Assembly: GCF_017809215.1 (NCBI RefSeq)
Contig: NZ_CP065424.1
Coordinates: 2,946,001 to 3,010,000, forward strand
DNA length: 64,000 nucleotides
Source: Heyndrickxia oleronia
GTDB taxonomy: Bacteria > Bacillota > Bacilli > Bacillales > Bacillaceae_C
Reading direction: 5' to 3'
Numbering within the stretch: position 1 is the stretch's first letter; each line of letters begins with the position of its first letter. The notes under the pieces are model-generated. The model saw only the letters and a program-made list of their open reading frames with translations, had not been told where the DNA came from and made no database searches. A program made the position numbers and the translations under genes. Shown here piece after piece: positions 45,227-53,027 of the stretch.

Positions 45227-46468
45227 TCATGTTCGATATGAAGCATTAATTTTCACATAATCATATGTCAAGTCACACCCCCATGCAGTTGCTTTACCAC
45301 CTCCACAATATAAATCGGCAAATATTTGAATGACCTCATTTTGTTGTAGGTAATGTTTAGCTTCAGCTTCACTAAATGGAAAAGGTAGACCTTTTTCAAT
45401 CACTGTAAATGGTCCAAGCCTTACTTTGAGATGTTCAGGGTTTAACTGTGCCCCACTATACCCGATTGCAGCAATAATTCTTCCCCAGTTCGGGTCCTCA
45501 CCAAAAACAGCAGTCTTTACCAAATTCGAACCAATGATGGACTTAGCAACTTTTTTGGCATCTTCACATGAGGATGCACCTTGTACTTGAACCTCTATTA
45601 ACTTTGTTGCTCCTTCCCCATCCTTGGCGATTTGTTTTGCTAAGGAACGACATACCATTTCTAGTCCTTCCATAAACAACTGCCATTGCGGATGTAAAAT
45701 GGATAATTCTTGATGATTTGCCTGTTGATTAGCTAATAGGAGAACCATATCATTTGTACTCGTATCCCCATCTACTGTGATCATATTAAAGGTTTTATCT
45801 ACTACCTGCTTTAAAGCAATTTGAAGATCAGCTTCTTTTACTACCGCATCAGTAGTAATAAATCCTAGCATGGTTGCCATATTAGGATGAATCATTCCTG
45901 AACCCTTTGCTGTACCACCAATCGTTACTGTTTTTCCATCTATTTGTAGTTGTACACAGACATGTTTTGAAAACGTATCTGTCGTTAATATTGCTTTTTC
46001 AAATTCACTTGGGTCATTTTGTCTTTGTATATCACCAATTTCAGAAATACCACTTTTAATTTTTTCCATTGGTAATTGTTCCCCAATTACCCCTGTAGAA
46101 CTGACTGCGACTAAGTATTCTTGAATATTCATTTGTTCAGCAAAAAGCTTTCGCATTTCATAGGCGTTTGAAAGTCCTTGATTTCCTGTGCATGCATTCG
46201 CAATCCCTGAATTGACTATTACTCCTTGGATTTTTTGCGACTTTTCAATCCCCTCCTTCGTTACAATTAATGGAGGTGCTTGAAACTGATTAGTTGTATA
46301 AACACATGCTGCAGTTGCAGGTACGACCGAGTACAACCAGCCTAGATCTAATTTTTTTCTTTTTATTCCACAGTGTAGACCCCCTGCAAAGAATCCTGCA
46401 GGTGTTGTGATACTACCATTTTCCACCACTCGAATTTCTTCATTTATTATTTGTTCAATACTATTCAT
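45227..46468 (-). CDS. argJ: Bifunctional ornithine acetyltransferase/N-acetylglutamate synthase
   Basis: Recycles the acetyl group from acetylornithine to glutamate, and may also start the pathway from acetyl-CoA. The 413-residue precursor cleaves itself before the threonine in GSGMIHPNMATMLGF (near residue 195) to give the two active chains. Also visible are VNSGIANACTGNQG and FGEDPNWGRIIAAIGYSG. GGAGGG lies seven bases before the ATG. With argJ present, no separate argA or argE is needed in the cluster. Confidence 0.95.
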   Translation of the reverse strand: MNSIEQIINEEIRVVENGSITTPAGFFAGGLHCGIKRKKLDLGWLYSVVPATAACVYTTNQFQAPPLIVTKEGIEKSQKIQGVIVNSGIANACTGNQGLSNAYEMRKLFAEQMNIQEYLVAVSSTGVIGEQLPMEKIKSGISEIGDIQRQNDPSEFEKAILTTDTFSKHVCVQLQIDGKTVTIGGTAKGSGMIHPNMATMLGFITTDAVVKEADLQIALKQVVDKTFNMITVDGDTSTNDMVLLLANQQANHQELSILHPQWQLFMEGLEMVCRSLAKQIAKDGEGATKLIEVQVQGASSCEDAKKVAKSIIGSNLVKTAVFGEDPNWGRIIAAIGYSGAQLNPEHLKVRLGPFTVIEKGLPFPFSEAEAKHYLQQNEVIQIFADLYCGGGKATAWGCDLTYDYVKINASYRT

Positions 46469-46482
46469 TTTTACCCTCCACC

Positions 46483-47526
46483 TTAAGGAAATAATGGAAC
46501 TATCTCTAGCCCTGTTCTTTCATCCCAACCATTTATAAGATTCATATTTTGTATCGCTTGCCCAGCCGCACCCTTTACAAGATTATCAATTACTGAAACT
46601 ATGATTAATCGATTTGTACGTTTATCCACTTTTAGTCCAATATCACAAAAATTTGATCCAGATACATTTTTCGTTGCTGGTGACTCACCTGGTGAATAAA
46701 TTCGAATAAAATGCTCATCTTCATAGGCCAACCTGTATATATTAGTCATTTCTTCTGTAGTTATTTCTTTTGTTAAATTTGCATACATTGTGCACATAAT
46801 TCCCCTTGTCATTGGAATTAAATGAGTAGTAAATGAAATATTAACACCTTCCCCATATACTTCTTCTAATACTTGTTCAATCTCTGGAATATGTTGATGT
46901 TCACCAAGTTTGTATGCCTTCATATTTTCATTGATTTCAGCAAATAGATTTCCTAAGGATGGACTTCTTCCAGCACCCGATACTCCAGATTTTGCATCAA
47001 TAATAATGGAATCTGGATCGATCAATTTTTCCTTTAAGGCTGGGATTAATCCAAGTAGGGTTGCGGTAGGATAACAGCCTGGGTTTGCAATGAGTTTAAC
47101 TTCTGGAAGTTGTAGTTGTTTACGATTTACTTCACATAAGCCATAAACCGCTTTTTGCAAGTAATAAGAAGGTGCAGGTGATTTTTTATACCATTTTTCA
47201 TATAATTGACCATCTTTTAAGCGGTAGTCACCTGATAAATCAATACAGATCTTCCCTTTTTCTAAAAAGTAAGGAATCATTTCTTTTGTTACTCCCGAAG
47301 GTGTTGAAAAAAACAATAAATCGATTTCCTCATTTATTTCTATTTGATATAGATCCTCTAACTTCATGTTGTTAATTTTAGTAAAATGAGGATACTGCTT
47401 TGTTAAAGATGTTCCTTTTGTAGAATGTGAAACAACATTTTCAATTTCAATATAAGGATGGTGATGTAATAGACGAAGTAGTTCTGCACCTCCATACCCA
47501 TTTGCTCCGACAATACCAACTTTCAA
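46483..47526 (-). CDS. argC: N-acetyl-gamma-glutamyl-phosphate reductase
   Basis: NADPH-dependent reduction of acetylglutamyl phosphate. The 347-residue protein opens with the Rossmann loop VGIVGANGYGGAELLRLL, and the catalytic Cys is in ANPGCYPTATLLGLIP. The His in HLIPMTRGI is the partner. I start at TTG 47526, nine bases after GGAG, since this gives the usual family length of about 345. The frame extends to 47586, but that part overlaps the promoter. It leads the nine-gene arginine cluster. Confidence 0.94.
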   Translation of the reverse strand: MKVGIVGANGYGGAELLRLLHHHPYIEIENVVSHSTKGTSLTKQYPHFTKINNMKLEDLYQIEINEEIDLLFFSTPSGVTKEMIPYFLEKGKICIDLSGDYRLKDGQLYEKWYKKSPAPSYYLQKAVYGLCEVNRKQLQLPEVKLIANPGCYPTATLLGLIPALKEKLIDPDSIIIDAKSGVSGAGRSPSLGNLFAEINENMKAYKLGEHQHIPEIEQVLEEVYGEGVNISFTTHLIPMTRGIMCTMYANLTKEITTEEMTNIYRLAYEDEHFIRIYSPGESPATKNVSGSNFCDIGLKVDKRTNRLIIVSVIDNLVKGAAGQAIQNMNLINGWDERTGLEIVPLFP

Positions 47527-47557
47527 AACGATCATCTCCATATCAACGTTTTGAATT

Positions 47558-47586
47558 ATTATAACAATACATGAATAAGTATACAA
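47558..47586 (-). promoter_or_regulatory. argC promoter with overlapping ARG box
   Basis: On the minus strand TTGTAT (47586-47581) and TATAAT (47563-47558) are 17 bases apart. CATGAATAAGTATACAAT at 47570-47587 matches the ARG box consensus in nearly all positions and covers the -35 and spacer. Repression of the whole operon by ArgR/AhrC is expected. Confidence 0.8.
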
Positions 47587-47653
47587 TACTATTTTTGAAT
47601 AATGATAAAAAGTACCTAAAATTCAGTGTTTAATCACTTTGATATTCGATTAA

Positions 47654-47671
47654 ATTGAATAAAAATACAAA
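47654..47671 (+). promoter_or_regulatory. Second ARG box upstream of argC
   Basis: ATTGAATAAAAATACAAA matches CATGAATAAAAATKCAAK in about 15 of 18 positions. It lies 84 bases from the first box, consistent with cooperative binding of a hexameric ArgR/AhrC. Confidence 0.7.
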
Positions 47672-47732
47672 TACTCTTATTTTCTTGTAAACGAAGGATA
47701 AGTGATTCATAATAATTTCTAGAGGTGATGAA

Positions 47733-47912
47733 ATGATTAACGTTGGTGATATTGCCTATCAAATTATCATGTTTCTAATGCTTATATTCTTTATCACTTT
47801 TATTGTTTTCTTCTTTCTTACTGCAGTAAAAAGAAATAAAAGATTAAAAAATATAGAGGAGACACTAAATCATTTAACTGAAGGTAAAGAAAAAAATAAA
47901 ACGAACCCTTAA
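47733..47912 (+). CDS. DUF4083-type small membrane protein (59 aa)
   Basis: A single membrane helix (IIMFLMLIFFITFIVFFFL, residues 11-29) followed by a basic stretch and a short amphipathic helix, KRLKNIEETLNHL. This layout matches the small Bacillus DUF4083 proteins of unknown function. AGAGGTGAT is five to ten bases before the ATG. The stop lies inside a terminator stem. Confidence 0.75.
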   Translation: MINVGDIAYQIIMFLMLIFFITFIVFFFLTAVKRNKRLKNIEETLNHLTEGKEKNKTNP

Positions 47913-47931
47913 TTAAAATTGGGTTCGTTTT
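47898..47931. terminator. Bidirectional terminator between DUF4083 gene and sspH
   Basis: AAAACGAACCC and GGGTTCGTTTT form an 11-bp stem. It lies between two convergent genes and has A/T runs on both sides. Confidence 0.85.
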
Positions 47932-47936
47932 ATTCA

Positions 47937-48116
47937 TTACACTTCTTCTAGATCTTCAATAGCAACTTCAGATCGTTCTTCAAGTGGACCTCTTAAGTGC
48001 ACAGTTGCGATTTTTCCATCCTCATGCAGCTGATCAATCCATACTGATGTTCCATGGTATTGTACTTCAATATCTGCTGAAGAAGAGAGAATTTGTTTTA
48101 CTCGTTTCACATCCAT
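47937..48116 (-). CDS. sspH: H-type small acid-soluble spore protein
   Basis: A 59-residue protein starting MDVKRVKQILSSSADIEVQY, with the family hallmark HGTSVWIDQLHEDGKIATVH and an acidic tail. SspH proteins are packed in the core of dormant spores and are made in the forespore. This is direct evidence that the organism sporulates. GGAGGAATAACT precedes the ATG. A TGTATA and CATAAAATA pair 15 bases apart upstream (48173-48144) loosely resembles a sigma-G promoter, with a spacer shorter than usual. Confidence 0.9.
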   Translation of the reverse strand: MDVKRVKQILSSSADIEVQYHGTSVWIDQLHEDGKIATVHLRGPLEERSEVAIEDLEEV

Positions 48117-48236
48117 AGTTATTCCTCCATCATTTATTCGTTCTATTTTATGAGAATCTCAGGAAATTATACAAATGTGTAAATATTATTTCTCATCAAT
48201 TTATCATTTATCTTTCATCTAATTTTATTTTTAGTA

Positions 48237-48332
48237 TATTATGATGCTTGTACTAGAATTGTTCTTCTAGTTTTCACCCTTTTAATATATATCTTTCCCT
48301 TTATTCCAGCAGATAACTGCTGGAATTTTTTT
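48237..48332 (+). ncRNA. Candidate small RNA with pyrimidine-rich middle
   Basis: A six-bp hairpin (CTAGAA/TTCTAG, 48253-48270) is followed by a pyrimidine-rich single-stranded tract (TTTTCACCCTTTT, ATCTTTCCCTTT) and a strong terminator. No frame with a ribosome site fits between. The layout of a short hairpin, pyrimidine-rich linker and terminator recalls the Bacillus sporulation RNA CsfG, but I cannot confirm identity. The likely -10 is TATATTATG at about 48235. Confidence 0.4.
48304..48332 (+). terminator. Intrinsic terminator
   Basis: TTCCAGCAG and CTGCTGGAA form a nine-bp stem with loop ATAA, followed by eight T residues. No protein gene precedes it on this strand, which is the main sign of a small RNA. 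Confidence 0.9.
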
Positions 48333-48514
48333 TACCTATACAAATAATCCCTCTCTTTCTATATTCAAACTTCTTACATGCTCATTAATCACCGTTAAAC
48401 TTCTATTAATAAAATTGGATTGAAAACGAACCCTTTAATAGTTATCCAAAATTCGTATAATTAATCTCTAGCCAATCATTTTGTGACAAATTTGTTTCTC
48501 ATTATATTATCATC

Positions 48515-48666
48515 TTGCTTTCATTTGGATTTAGGAATTAAGAGATATGATAATAACAGTTGCAAGGACAAATGCAGCAAGAACCTTATAGACTAGACTC
48601 CCCCCCAAAACAGTCTAGTTAAACCCCCTTTATATATACCGGCCATTATTGGCCGGGTTTTTATTT
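48515..48666 (+). ncRNA. Candidate C-rich regulatory small RNA
   Basis: A promoter-like TTGTGA and TATTAT pair (48481-48486, 48505-48510) precedes about 150 bases without a gene. The RNA would carry an eight-bp hairpin (ACTAGACT/AGTCTAGT, 48592-48619) that displays seven C residues in its loop, then a single-stranded ACCCCCTTT, then a GC-rich terminator. Exposed C runs that pair with ribosome sites are the hallmark of Firmicute regulators such as RoxS/RsaE and FsrA. TTTGTGACA at 48479-48487 resembles the ResD site reported for roxS. The family is not established. Confidence 0.45.
48639..48666 (+). terminator. Terminator of the C-rich small RNA
   Basis: CCGGCC and GGCCGG pair around ATTATT and are followed by GTTTTTATTTT. 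It lies 85 bases before kynB. Confidence 0.9.
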
Positions 48667-48750
48667 TCTTGTCTATTTTCCTAGATCGAAATTTTCTGAT
48701 AAAATAATCATGATCGTTTTCAATTGATTTACAGTAAGAAGGAGGAAATT

Positions 48751-49371
48751 ATGACAATCATTGATATTTCACAACCATTAACCAATTCGATTGCTGTATG
48801 GCCAGGAGATACCCCTTTTTCTTATGAGGTAGCTGTTACTAAAGAGGAAAGTGGGTCAGTCAATATTGGAAAAGTAACGATGAGCACACATACAGGAACA
48901 CATATTGACTCACCTTTTCATTTTGACAATAAAGGGAAGAAAATTAAGGATTTAGATTTATCTATTTATGTAGGTCCAGCACTTGTTATAGATGTTTCAA
49001 ACTATCATTGTATTGGAGCAGAGGAATTACAGACGTATAATCTGGACAATTTCACCCGCATTTTATTGAAAACGCATACAACCAATCGTGCTGATATCTT
49101 TCCAACCAGTATTCCTTATCTACATCCTAATATTGGTCCTTTTTTACAACAAAGAGGCATTCAGTTAATTGGAGTAGATGTTCCCTCCGTTGACCCTTTA
49201 GACAGTAAAGAATTAGAAGCACACCATGCTTTATTCGAGAATGGAGTTCATATTCTTGAGAATATTGTTCTTAAAGATGTCGAACCAGGTGGTTATGAGC
49301 TAATCGCGCTACCATTATCTATCCAAGAAGCAGATGGAAGTCCAGTCCGTGCCATCCTAAGATCTTTATAA
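48751..49371 (+). CDS. kynB: Kynurenine formamidase
   Basis: Hydrolyses N-formylkynurenine to kynurenine and formate. The 206-residue metal-dependent enzyme has the binding motif HTGTHIDSPFHF (near residue 50) and later GVDVPSVDPLDS and LEAHHALFENG, matching the bacterial KynB type. GGAGGAAAT precedes the ATG at 48751; a TTG at 48724 opens the frame without a site. It lies 12 bases before kynA, so the two enzymes act in series. No kynureninase gene follows. Confidence 0.93.
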   Translation: MTIIDISQPLTNSIAVWPGDTPFSYEVAVTKEESGSVNIGKVTMSTHTGTHIDSPFHFDNKGKKIKDLDLSIYVGPALVIDVSNYHCIGAEELQTYNLDNFTRILLKTHTTNRADIFPTSIPYLHPNIGPFLQQRGIQLIGVDVPSVDPLDSKELEAHHALFENGVHILENIVLKDVEPGGYELIALPLSIQEADGSPVRAILRSL

Positions 49372-49383
49372 GGAGAGTTTAAA

Positions 49384-50205
49384 ATGAAACGTGAAAATGA
49401 AGTCTATACTGATTTTGTCAATCGAATGACTTACGGAGAGTATTTACAACTCGATACACTTTTATCCAGTCAAAAAAGACTATCGGACCATCACGATGAA
49501 ATGCTCTTTATTATCATTCATCATGTGAGCGAATTATGGATGAAGCTAATTTTACACGAATTACATGCGGCAATAGATTCTATTCAAGCAGGTAAGCTAG
49601 AGCCTGCATTTAAAATGCTCTCCAGAGTCTCAAAAATACAAACACAAATTATACATGCATGGGATGTTCTTTCCACCTTAACTCCTACGGAATATATGGA
49701 ATTTCGAGAAAAATTAGGTCAGGCTTCAGGATTCCAATCCTATCAATATCGAATGATTGAATACGCTTTAGGCTATAAAACGAAACATATTCTAGAAATC
49801 TATAAAAAAGATGAAAGTCTATATTCTACATTGCAAACTGCACTTCATGAACCAAGTCTATATGATGTATCTATACAAGCTCTTGCTGCAGCTGGTTTAG
49901 AAATTAACCCAGAAATTCTTCATAGAGACGTATCTAAAACTTATCAGGCGGACGTCAGTGTGGAATTAGCATGGCTCGAGGTATATAAAAATGTAGATAA
50001 ATATTGGGATCTATATGAATTAGCAGAAAAACTAGTAGATATAGAGGATTGGTTTCAACAGTGGCGTTTCCGACATATGAAAACTGTTGAAAGAATCATC
50101 GGTCATAAAAAAGGTACTGGTGGTTCAGCAGGAGTTACCTACTTAAAAAAGGTACTTGATCATCAATTCTTTCCTGAATTATGGGAGATAAGGACAAAAT
50201 TATAA
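49384..50205 (+). CDS. kynA: Tryptophan 2,3-dioxygenase
   Basis: Haem enzyme that opens the indole ring of tryptophan with oxygen, giving N-formylkynurenine. The 273-residue protein has [17 protein letters not shown] with the distal His, [14 protein letters not shown] for substrate binding, the proximal-His region around [13 protein letters not shown], and the C-terminal [13 protein letters not shown] loop. AGGAGAG lies seven bases before the ATG. It forms an operon with kynB and is probably the committed step of tryptophan breakdown here. Confidence 0.95.
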   Translation: MKRENEVYTDFVNRMTYGEYLQLDTLLSSQKRLSDHHDEMLFIIIHHVSELWMKLILHELHAAIDSIQAGKLEPAFKMLSRVSKIQTQIIHAWDVLSTLTPTEYMEFREKLGQASGFQSYQYRMIEYALGYKTKHILEIYKKDESLYSTLQTALHEPSLYDVSIQALAAAGLEINPEILHRDVSKTYQADVSVELAWLEVYKNVDKYWDLYELAEKLVDIEDWFQQWRFRHMKTVERIIGHKKGTGGSAGVTYLKKVLDHQFFPELWEIRTKL

Positions 50206-50220
50206 AATATTCATATATCA

Positions 50221-50278
50221 CCTCCTTCAAGCTATCAAACATATACTGTATGAAACTGTTATAGATACTTGAAGGAGG
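50221..50278 (+). promoter_or_regulatory. Inverted repeat hiding the ribosome site of the next gene
   Basis: CCTCCTTCAAG (50221-50231) is an 11-bp perfect complement of CTTGAAGGAGG (50268-50278). The second arm is the ribosome binding site of the methyltransferase gene at 50286. There is no T run, so it is not a terminator. It may act as a translational switch. Confidence 0.65.
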
Positions 50279-50285
50279 ATCACCA

Positions 50286-51005
50286 TTGAAATTCACATAT
50301 CACGATGCACTTGCTTATTATGGGATTGGCGGAGCTCATCCTGGAGGACTTTCATTAACTAAAAATATTTTTAAAAATGAACGTATCCAACCATCTAACA
50401 AAATTCTAGATGCCGGGTGTGGTACAGGACAAACAGCTTCTTTTCTAGCAGAAACGTATAAATGTCATGTTACTGCACTAGATTCCCATCCGATTATGTT
50501 AAAAAAAGCAAAACTACGATTTAAACAAAAACAATTGCCAATTACTGTCATAAAAGGCAGTGTGGAAAACCTTCCCTTTCCGGCCCATTCATATGATATG
50601 GTCATCTCTGAATCCGTCACAGCATTCACAAATATTCCGAATACACTATCCGAATATTATCGCATTCTAACAATAGGTGGTGTACTTATTACAATCGATA
50701 TGACCGCAGAGATCCCTTTACAACAACGGGAACTAAACGTCATTTCTGATTTATATGGTATATCAAATGTACTAACTGAGGAGCAATGGATACATTTAAT
50801 AAGAACTGCAGGATTTAAGAATATAGAAATTCTTCAAACAGACTCGATCGCCTCACATATTAAGAAAAACATTGAACGTCCAGAATATCATTTATCAGAG
50901 TCCATCGATCCACATATTCATGAGTTAATTTTGAAACATCAACAAGTAACCTTGCAACTTTCAAATAAATTGGGCTACCGTATTTTTCGTTCCACTCGGA
51001 AATAA
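50286..51005 (+). CDS. Class I SAM-dependent methyltransferase
   Basis: A 239-residue protein starting at TTG 50286, seven bases after AGGAGG. The SAM motif is ILDAGCGTGQTASFLAE (near residue 39), followed by VTALDSHPIML and the IKGSVENLPFPAHSYD block. It belongs to the broad UbiE-like small-molecule methyltransferase group. The substrate is unknown. It lies 80 bases behind kynA and may be co-transcribed, but its ribosome site is in a strong inverted repeat that suggests separate control of translation. Confidence 0.87.
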   Translation: MKFTYHDALAYYGIGGAHPGGLSLTKNIFKNERIQPSNKILDAGCGTGQTASFLAETYKCHVTALDSHPIMLKKAKLRFKQKQLPITVIKGSVENLPFPAHSYDMVISESVTAFTNIPNTLSEYYRILTIGGVLITIDMTAEIPLQQRELNVISDLYGISNVLTEEQWIHLIRTAGFKNIEILQTDSIASHIKKNIERPEYHLSESIDPHIHELILKHQQVTLQLSNKLGYRIFRSTRK

Positions 51006-51012
51006 CCAATTC

Positions 51013-51058
51013 ATAACTGACGAAGGATGTGTATTTCAGGTTCGTCAGTTATATTTTT
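51013..51058 (+). terminator. Terminator of the kyn/methyltransferase transcript
   Basis: ATAACTGACGAA and TTCGTCAGTTAT form a 12-bp stem, followed by ATTTTT. Confidence 0.9.
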
Positions 51059-51129
51059 GAAAATAAAAATTAGAAATAATGTTATAATAAGTCTGAATAT
51101 GTAAAATTAACAATTTTTTGGAGGATCAG

Positions 51130-52083
51130 ATGAAAATCATAAAAAAAATCCTATCTCAATTAATATTACTAATTATTACTCTTCTTATTTTGTTCGCCAT
51201 AATCCTTTTACCAAAAGAGGCTAATATAGAAAGAACAAAGGATGGTGAATTCAAAAAGGCGGAATATATTTATTCTTTTGATAAGCATGTTGAAGATATG
51301 AAAGGATTCATCAAATATATTGCTACAACACCCAATCTTGGAATGTATAGTTATGACGTAACAAATGCAGAACTTATTATACAAAAAATAAAAAAAAGCA
51401 TTTGGGTCATCATCCCTGCCCTGTTGATTGCATTTTTTGGTGGGATTGCAAAAGGGATATTTGATTATTGGACAAAGGATAAAAAAAGAAGATTAATTGG
51501 AAAAGGCTCCACATGGTTATTTCTTTCAGTTCCTGATTTATTTGTCATCATATCCATTCAATTAACTATTATGGCATTACATGAATGGGGTTTAACGCCA
51601 CATATTTCAGTTTACGGTTATGACTCGATTGATATTTACATAATTTGTTCGTTTTTCCTATTAATGTATCCATTATTCTATGTAGCTAATGTCACCTATC
51701 TAAGTATTCAGGATGAAGAAGGAAATGATTATATTCGAACGGCCAAGGCAAAAGGACTGCATTCCTTTAAGATTTTATATACACATGTTTTAAAAAAATC
51801 AATCCCTAATATTCTTAGTCAAACGAATACTATCACTCTCTATGTATTATCAAACTTACTCATCATTGAAAAGCTTACAGATTTTAGAGGAGCTGCTTAT
51901 TACTTTTATGAAAGTATTGGTAGAGAAAATTTTTATCTATCCGGGCAGGAAGCATTTAGTTATCCTGTAAGTTCAGTAGGATTTGTTTTCTGTTTTACAA
52001 TTATTATATTCATAGCGAACACAATTAGTAATATTTGTAAAACACTAGTGACTCCGGTAAGAAAGGATGAAATTTCTTTATGA
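51130..52083 (+). CDS. DppB-like ABC transporter permease, copy 1
   Basis: A 317-residue membrane protein with an N-terminal helix, an extracytoplasmic segment of about 70 residues, and five more helices. The EAA loop that docks with the ATPase is DYIRTAKAKGLHSFKILYTH (near residue 200), as in peptide/nickel permeases of the DppB type. I start at ATG 51130, after GGAGG; TTG at 51118 is the frame opening. It overlaps the next permease by four bases. Its closest relative in the window is the permease at 53028, with clear similarity along the whole length. Confidence 0.88.
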   Translation: MKIIKKILSQLILLIITLLILFAIILLPKEANIERTKDGEFKKAEYIYSFDKHVEDMKGFIKYIATTPNLGMYSYDVTNAELIIQKIKKSIWVIIPALLIAFFGGIAKGIFDYWTKDKKRRLIGKGSTWLFLSVPDLFVIISIQLTIMALHEWGLTPHISVYGYDSIDIYIICSFFLLMYPLFYVANVTYLSIQDEEGNDYIRTAKAKGLHSFKILYTHVLKKSIPNILSQTNTITLYVLSNLLIIEKLTDFRGAAYYFYESIGRENFYLSGQEAFSYPVSSVGFVFCFTIIIFIANTISNICKTLVTPVRKDEISL

Positions 52084-52991
52084 TGAAAAATTGGTCTTTA
52101 ATTTTCGGTTCAATCATTTTTCTCCTAATTATTTTAACTGGAATTTTAGCGCCCTATTTGCCATTTGTAGATAAAAACTTAGAAAAGAATCTTGTAACAC
52201 GTGAGGAAAGTGGAAAACTAATCATTCCTGCATATGAACCATCAGATAAATATCCACTCGGTTCAGATCATAAAGGGATAGATATTTTGAGCACATTATT
52301 ACTTGGCACGAAGGAGACATTAATGATCATTTTCTCTGTAACCATACTTCGTTATATCATTGCAATTCCATTAGCCATTAGTTCCTTTTACATACAATTC
52401 ATTCGAACAATATTAGCTGGTTGGAATCAATTATTTTCATATTTCCCACCTATTTTATTTGTTGTAATGATTGTAGAAGTTCCTTTTATATTTTACTCGA
52501 ATTTCCATGCGGTTTGGATGGTAGTGATTCTTGCACTTATTGAAGTTGGACGAGTATCCGACATTTTTCTAAAAAAAATGGAAAATACTTTACAAAAGCA
52601 ATTTTTAGAGTCTGGAATTGTTGGGGGATGTTCTCGCTTTACTCTGTTTAAAAATTATTTTTGGCCAGATTTACAACCACATGTACTAACCAATTTCTTC
52701 AATGATTTAGCAAGAGTATTATTTTTGATTGCCCAGCTGGGAATTATCGGAATTTTCCTTTCTCATGACTTCTTTAGGCAATTAGGTGGTACTTATCAAG
52801 CAATGAATACATCAATAAGCTGGCCAGCATTACTCGTAAAAATTCACCGAGATATTTGGTCATTTGAATGGATCCCTTTATCTGCTATTTTCATGATTAC
52901 AATCACATTATTCTCAATCCATTTAATATCTGATGGTTTAAAAAAACACTTCCAACGAAAATATAATAAATCCCAAGGGGTAGGAATATAG
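52080..52991 (+). CDS. DppC-like ABC transporter permease, copy 1
   Basis: A 303-residue permease partner. It has the N-terminal helix, the conserved PSDKYPLGSDHKGIDILSTL segment after it, about five further helices, and an EAA-type loop, LESGIVGGCSRFTLFKNYFW. The ATG at 52080 overlaps the stop of the first permease (ATGA). There is no ATPase or binding protein in the cluster, so it must use shared components or is regulated for a special role. The end (NKSQGVGI) is almost identical to that of the paralogue at 53978. Confidence 0.87.
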   Translation: MMKNWSLIFGSIIFLLIILTGILAPYLPFVDKNLEKNLVTREESGKLIIPAYEPSDKYPLGSDHKGIDILSTLLLGTKETLMIIFSVTILRYIIAIPLAISSFYIQFIRTILAGWNQLFSYFPPILFVVMIVEVPFIFYSNFHAVWMVVILALIEVGRVSDIFLKKMENTLQKQFLESGIVGGCSRFTLFKNYFWPDLQPHVLTNFFNDLARVLFLIAQLGIIGIFLSHDFFRQLGGTYQAMNTSISWPALLVKIHRDIWSFEWIPLSAIFMITITLFSIHLISDGLKKHFQRKYNKSQGVGI

Positions 52992-53027
52992 TCAGGAATA
53001 TCGATTCACACAAAAGGGGAAATCATA

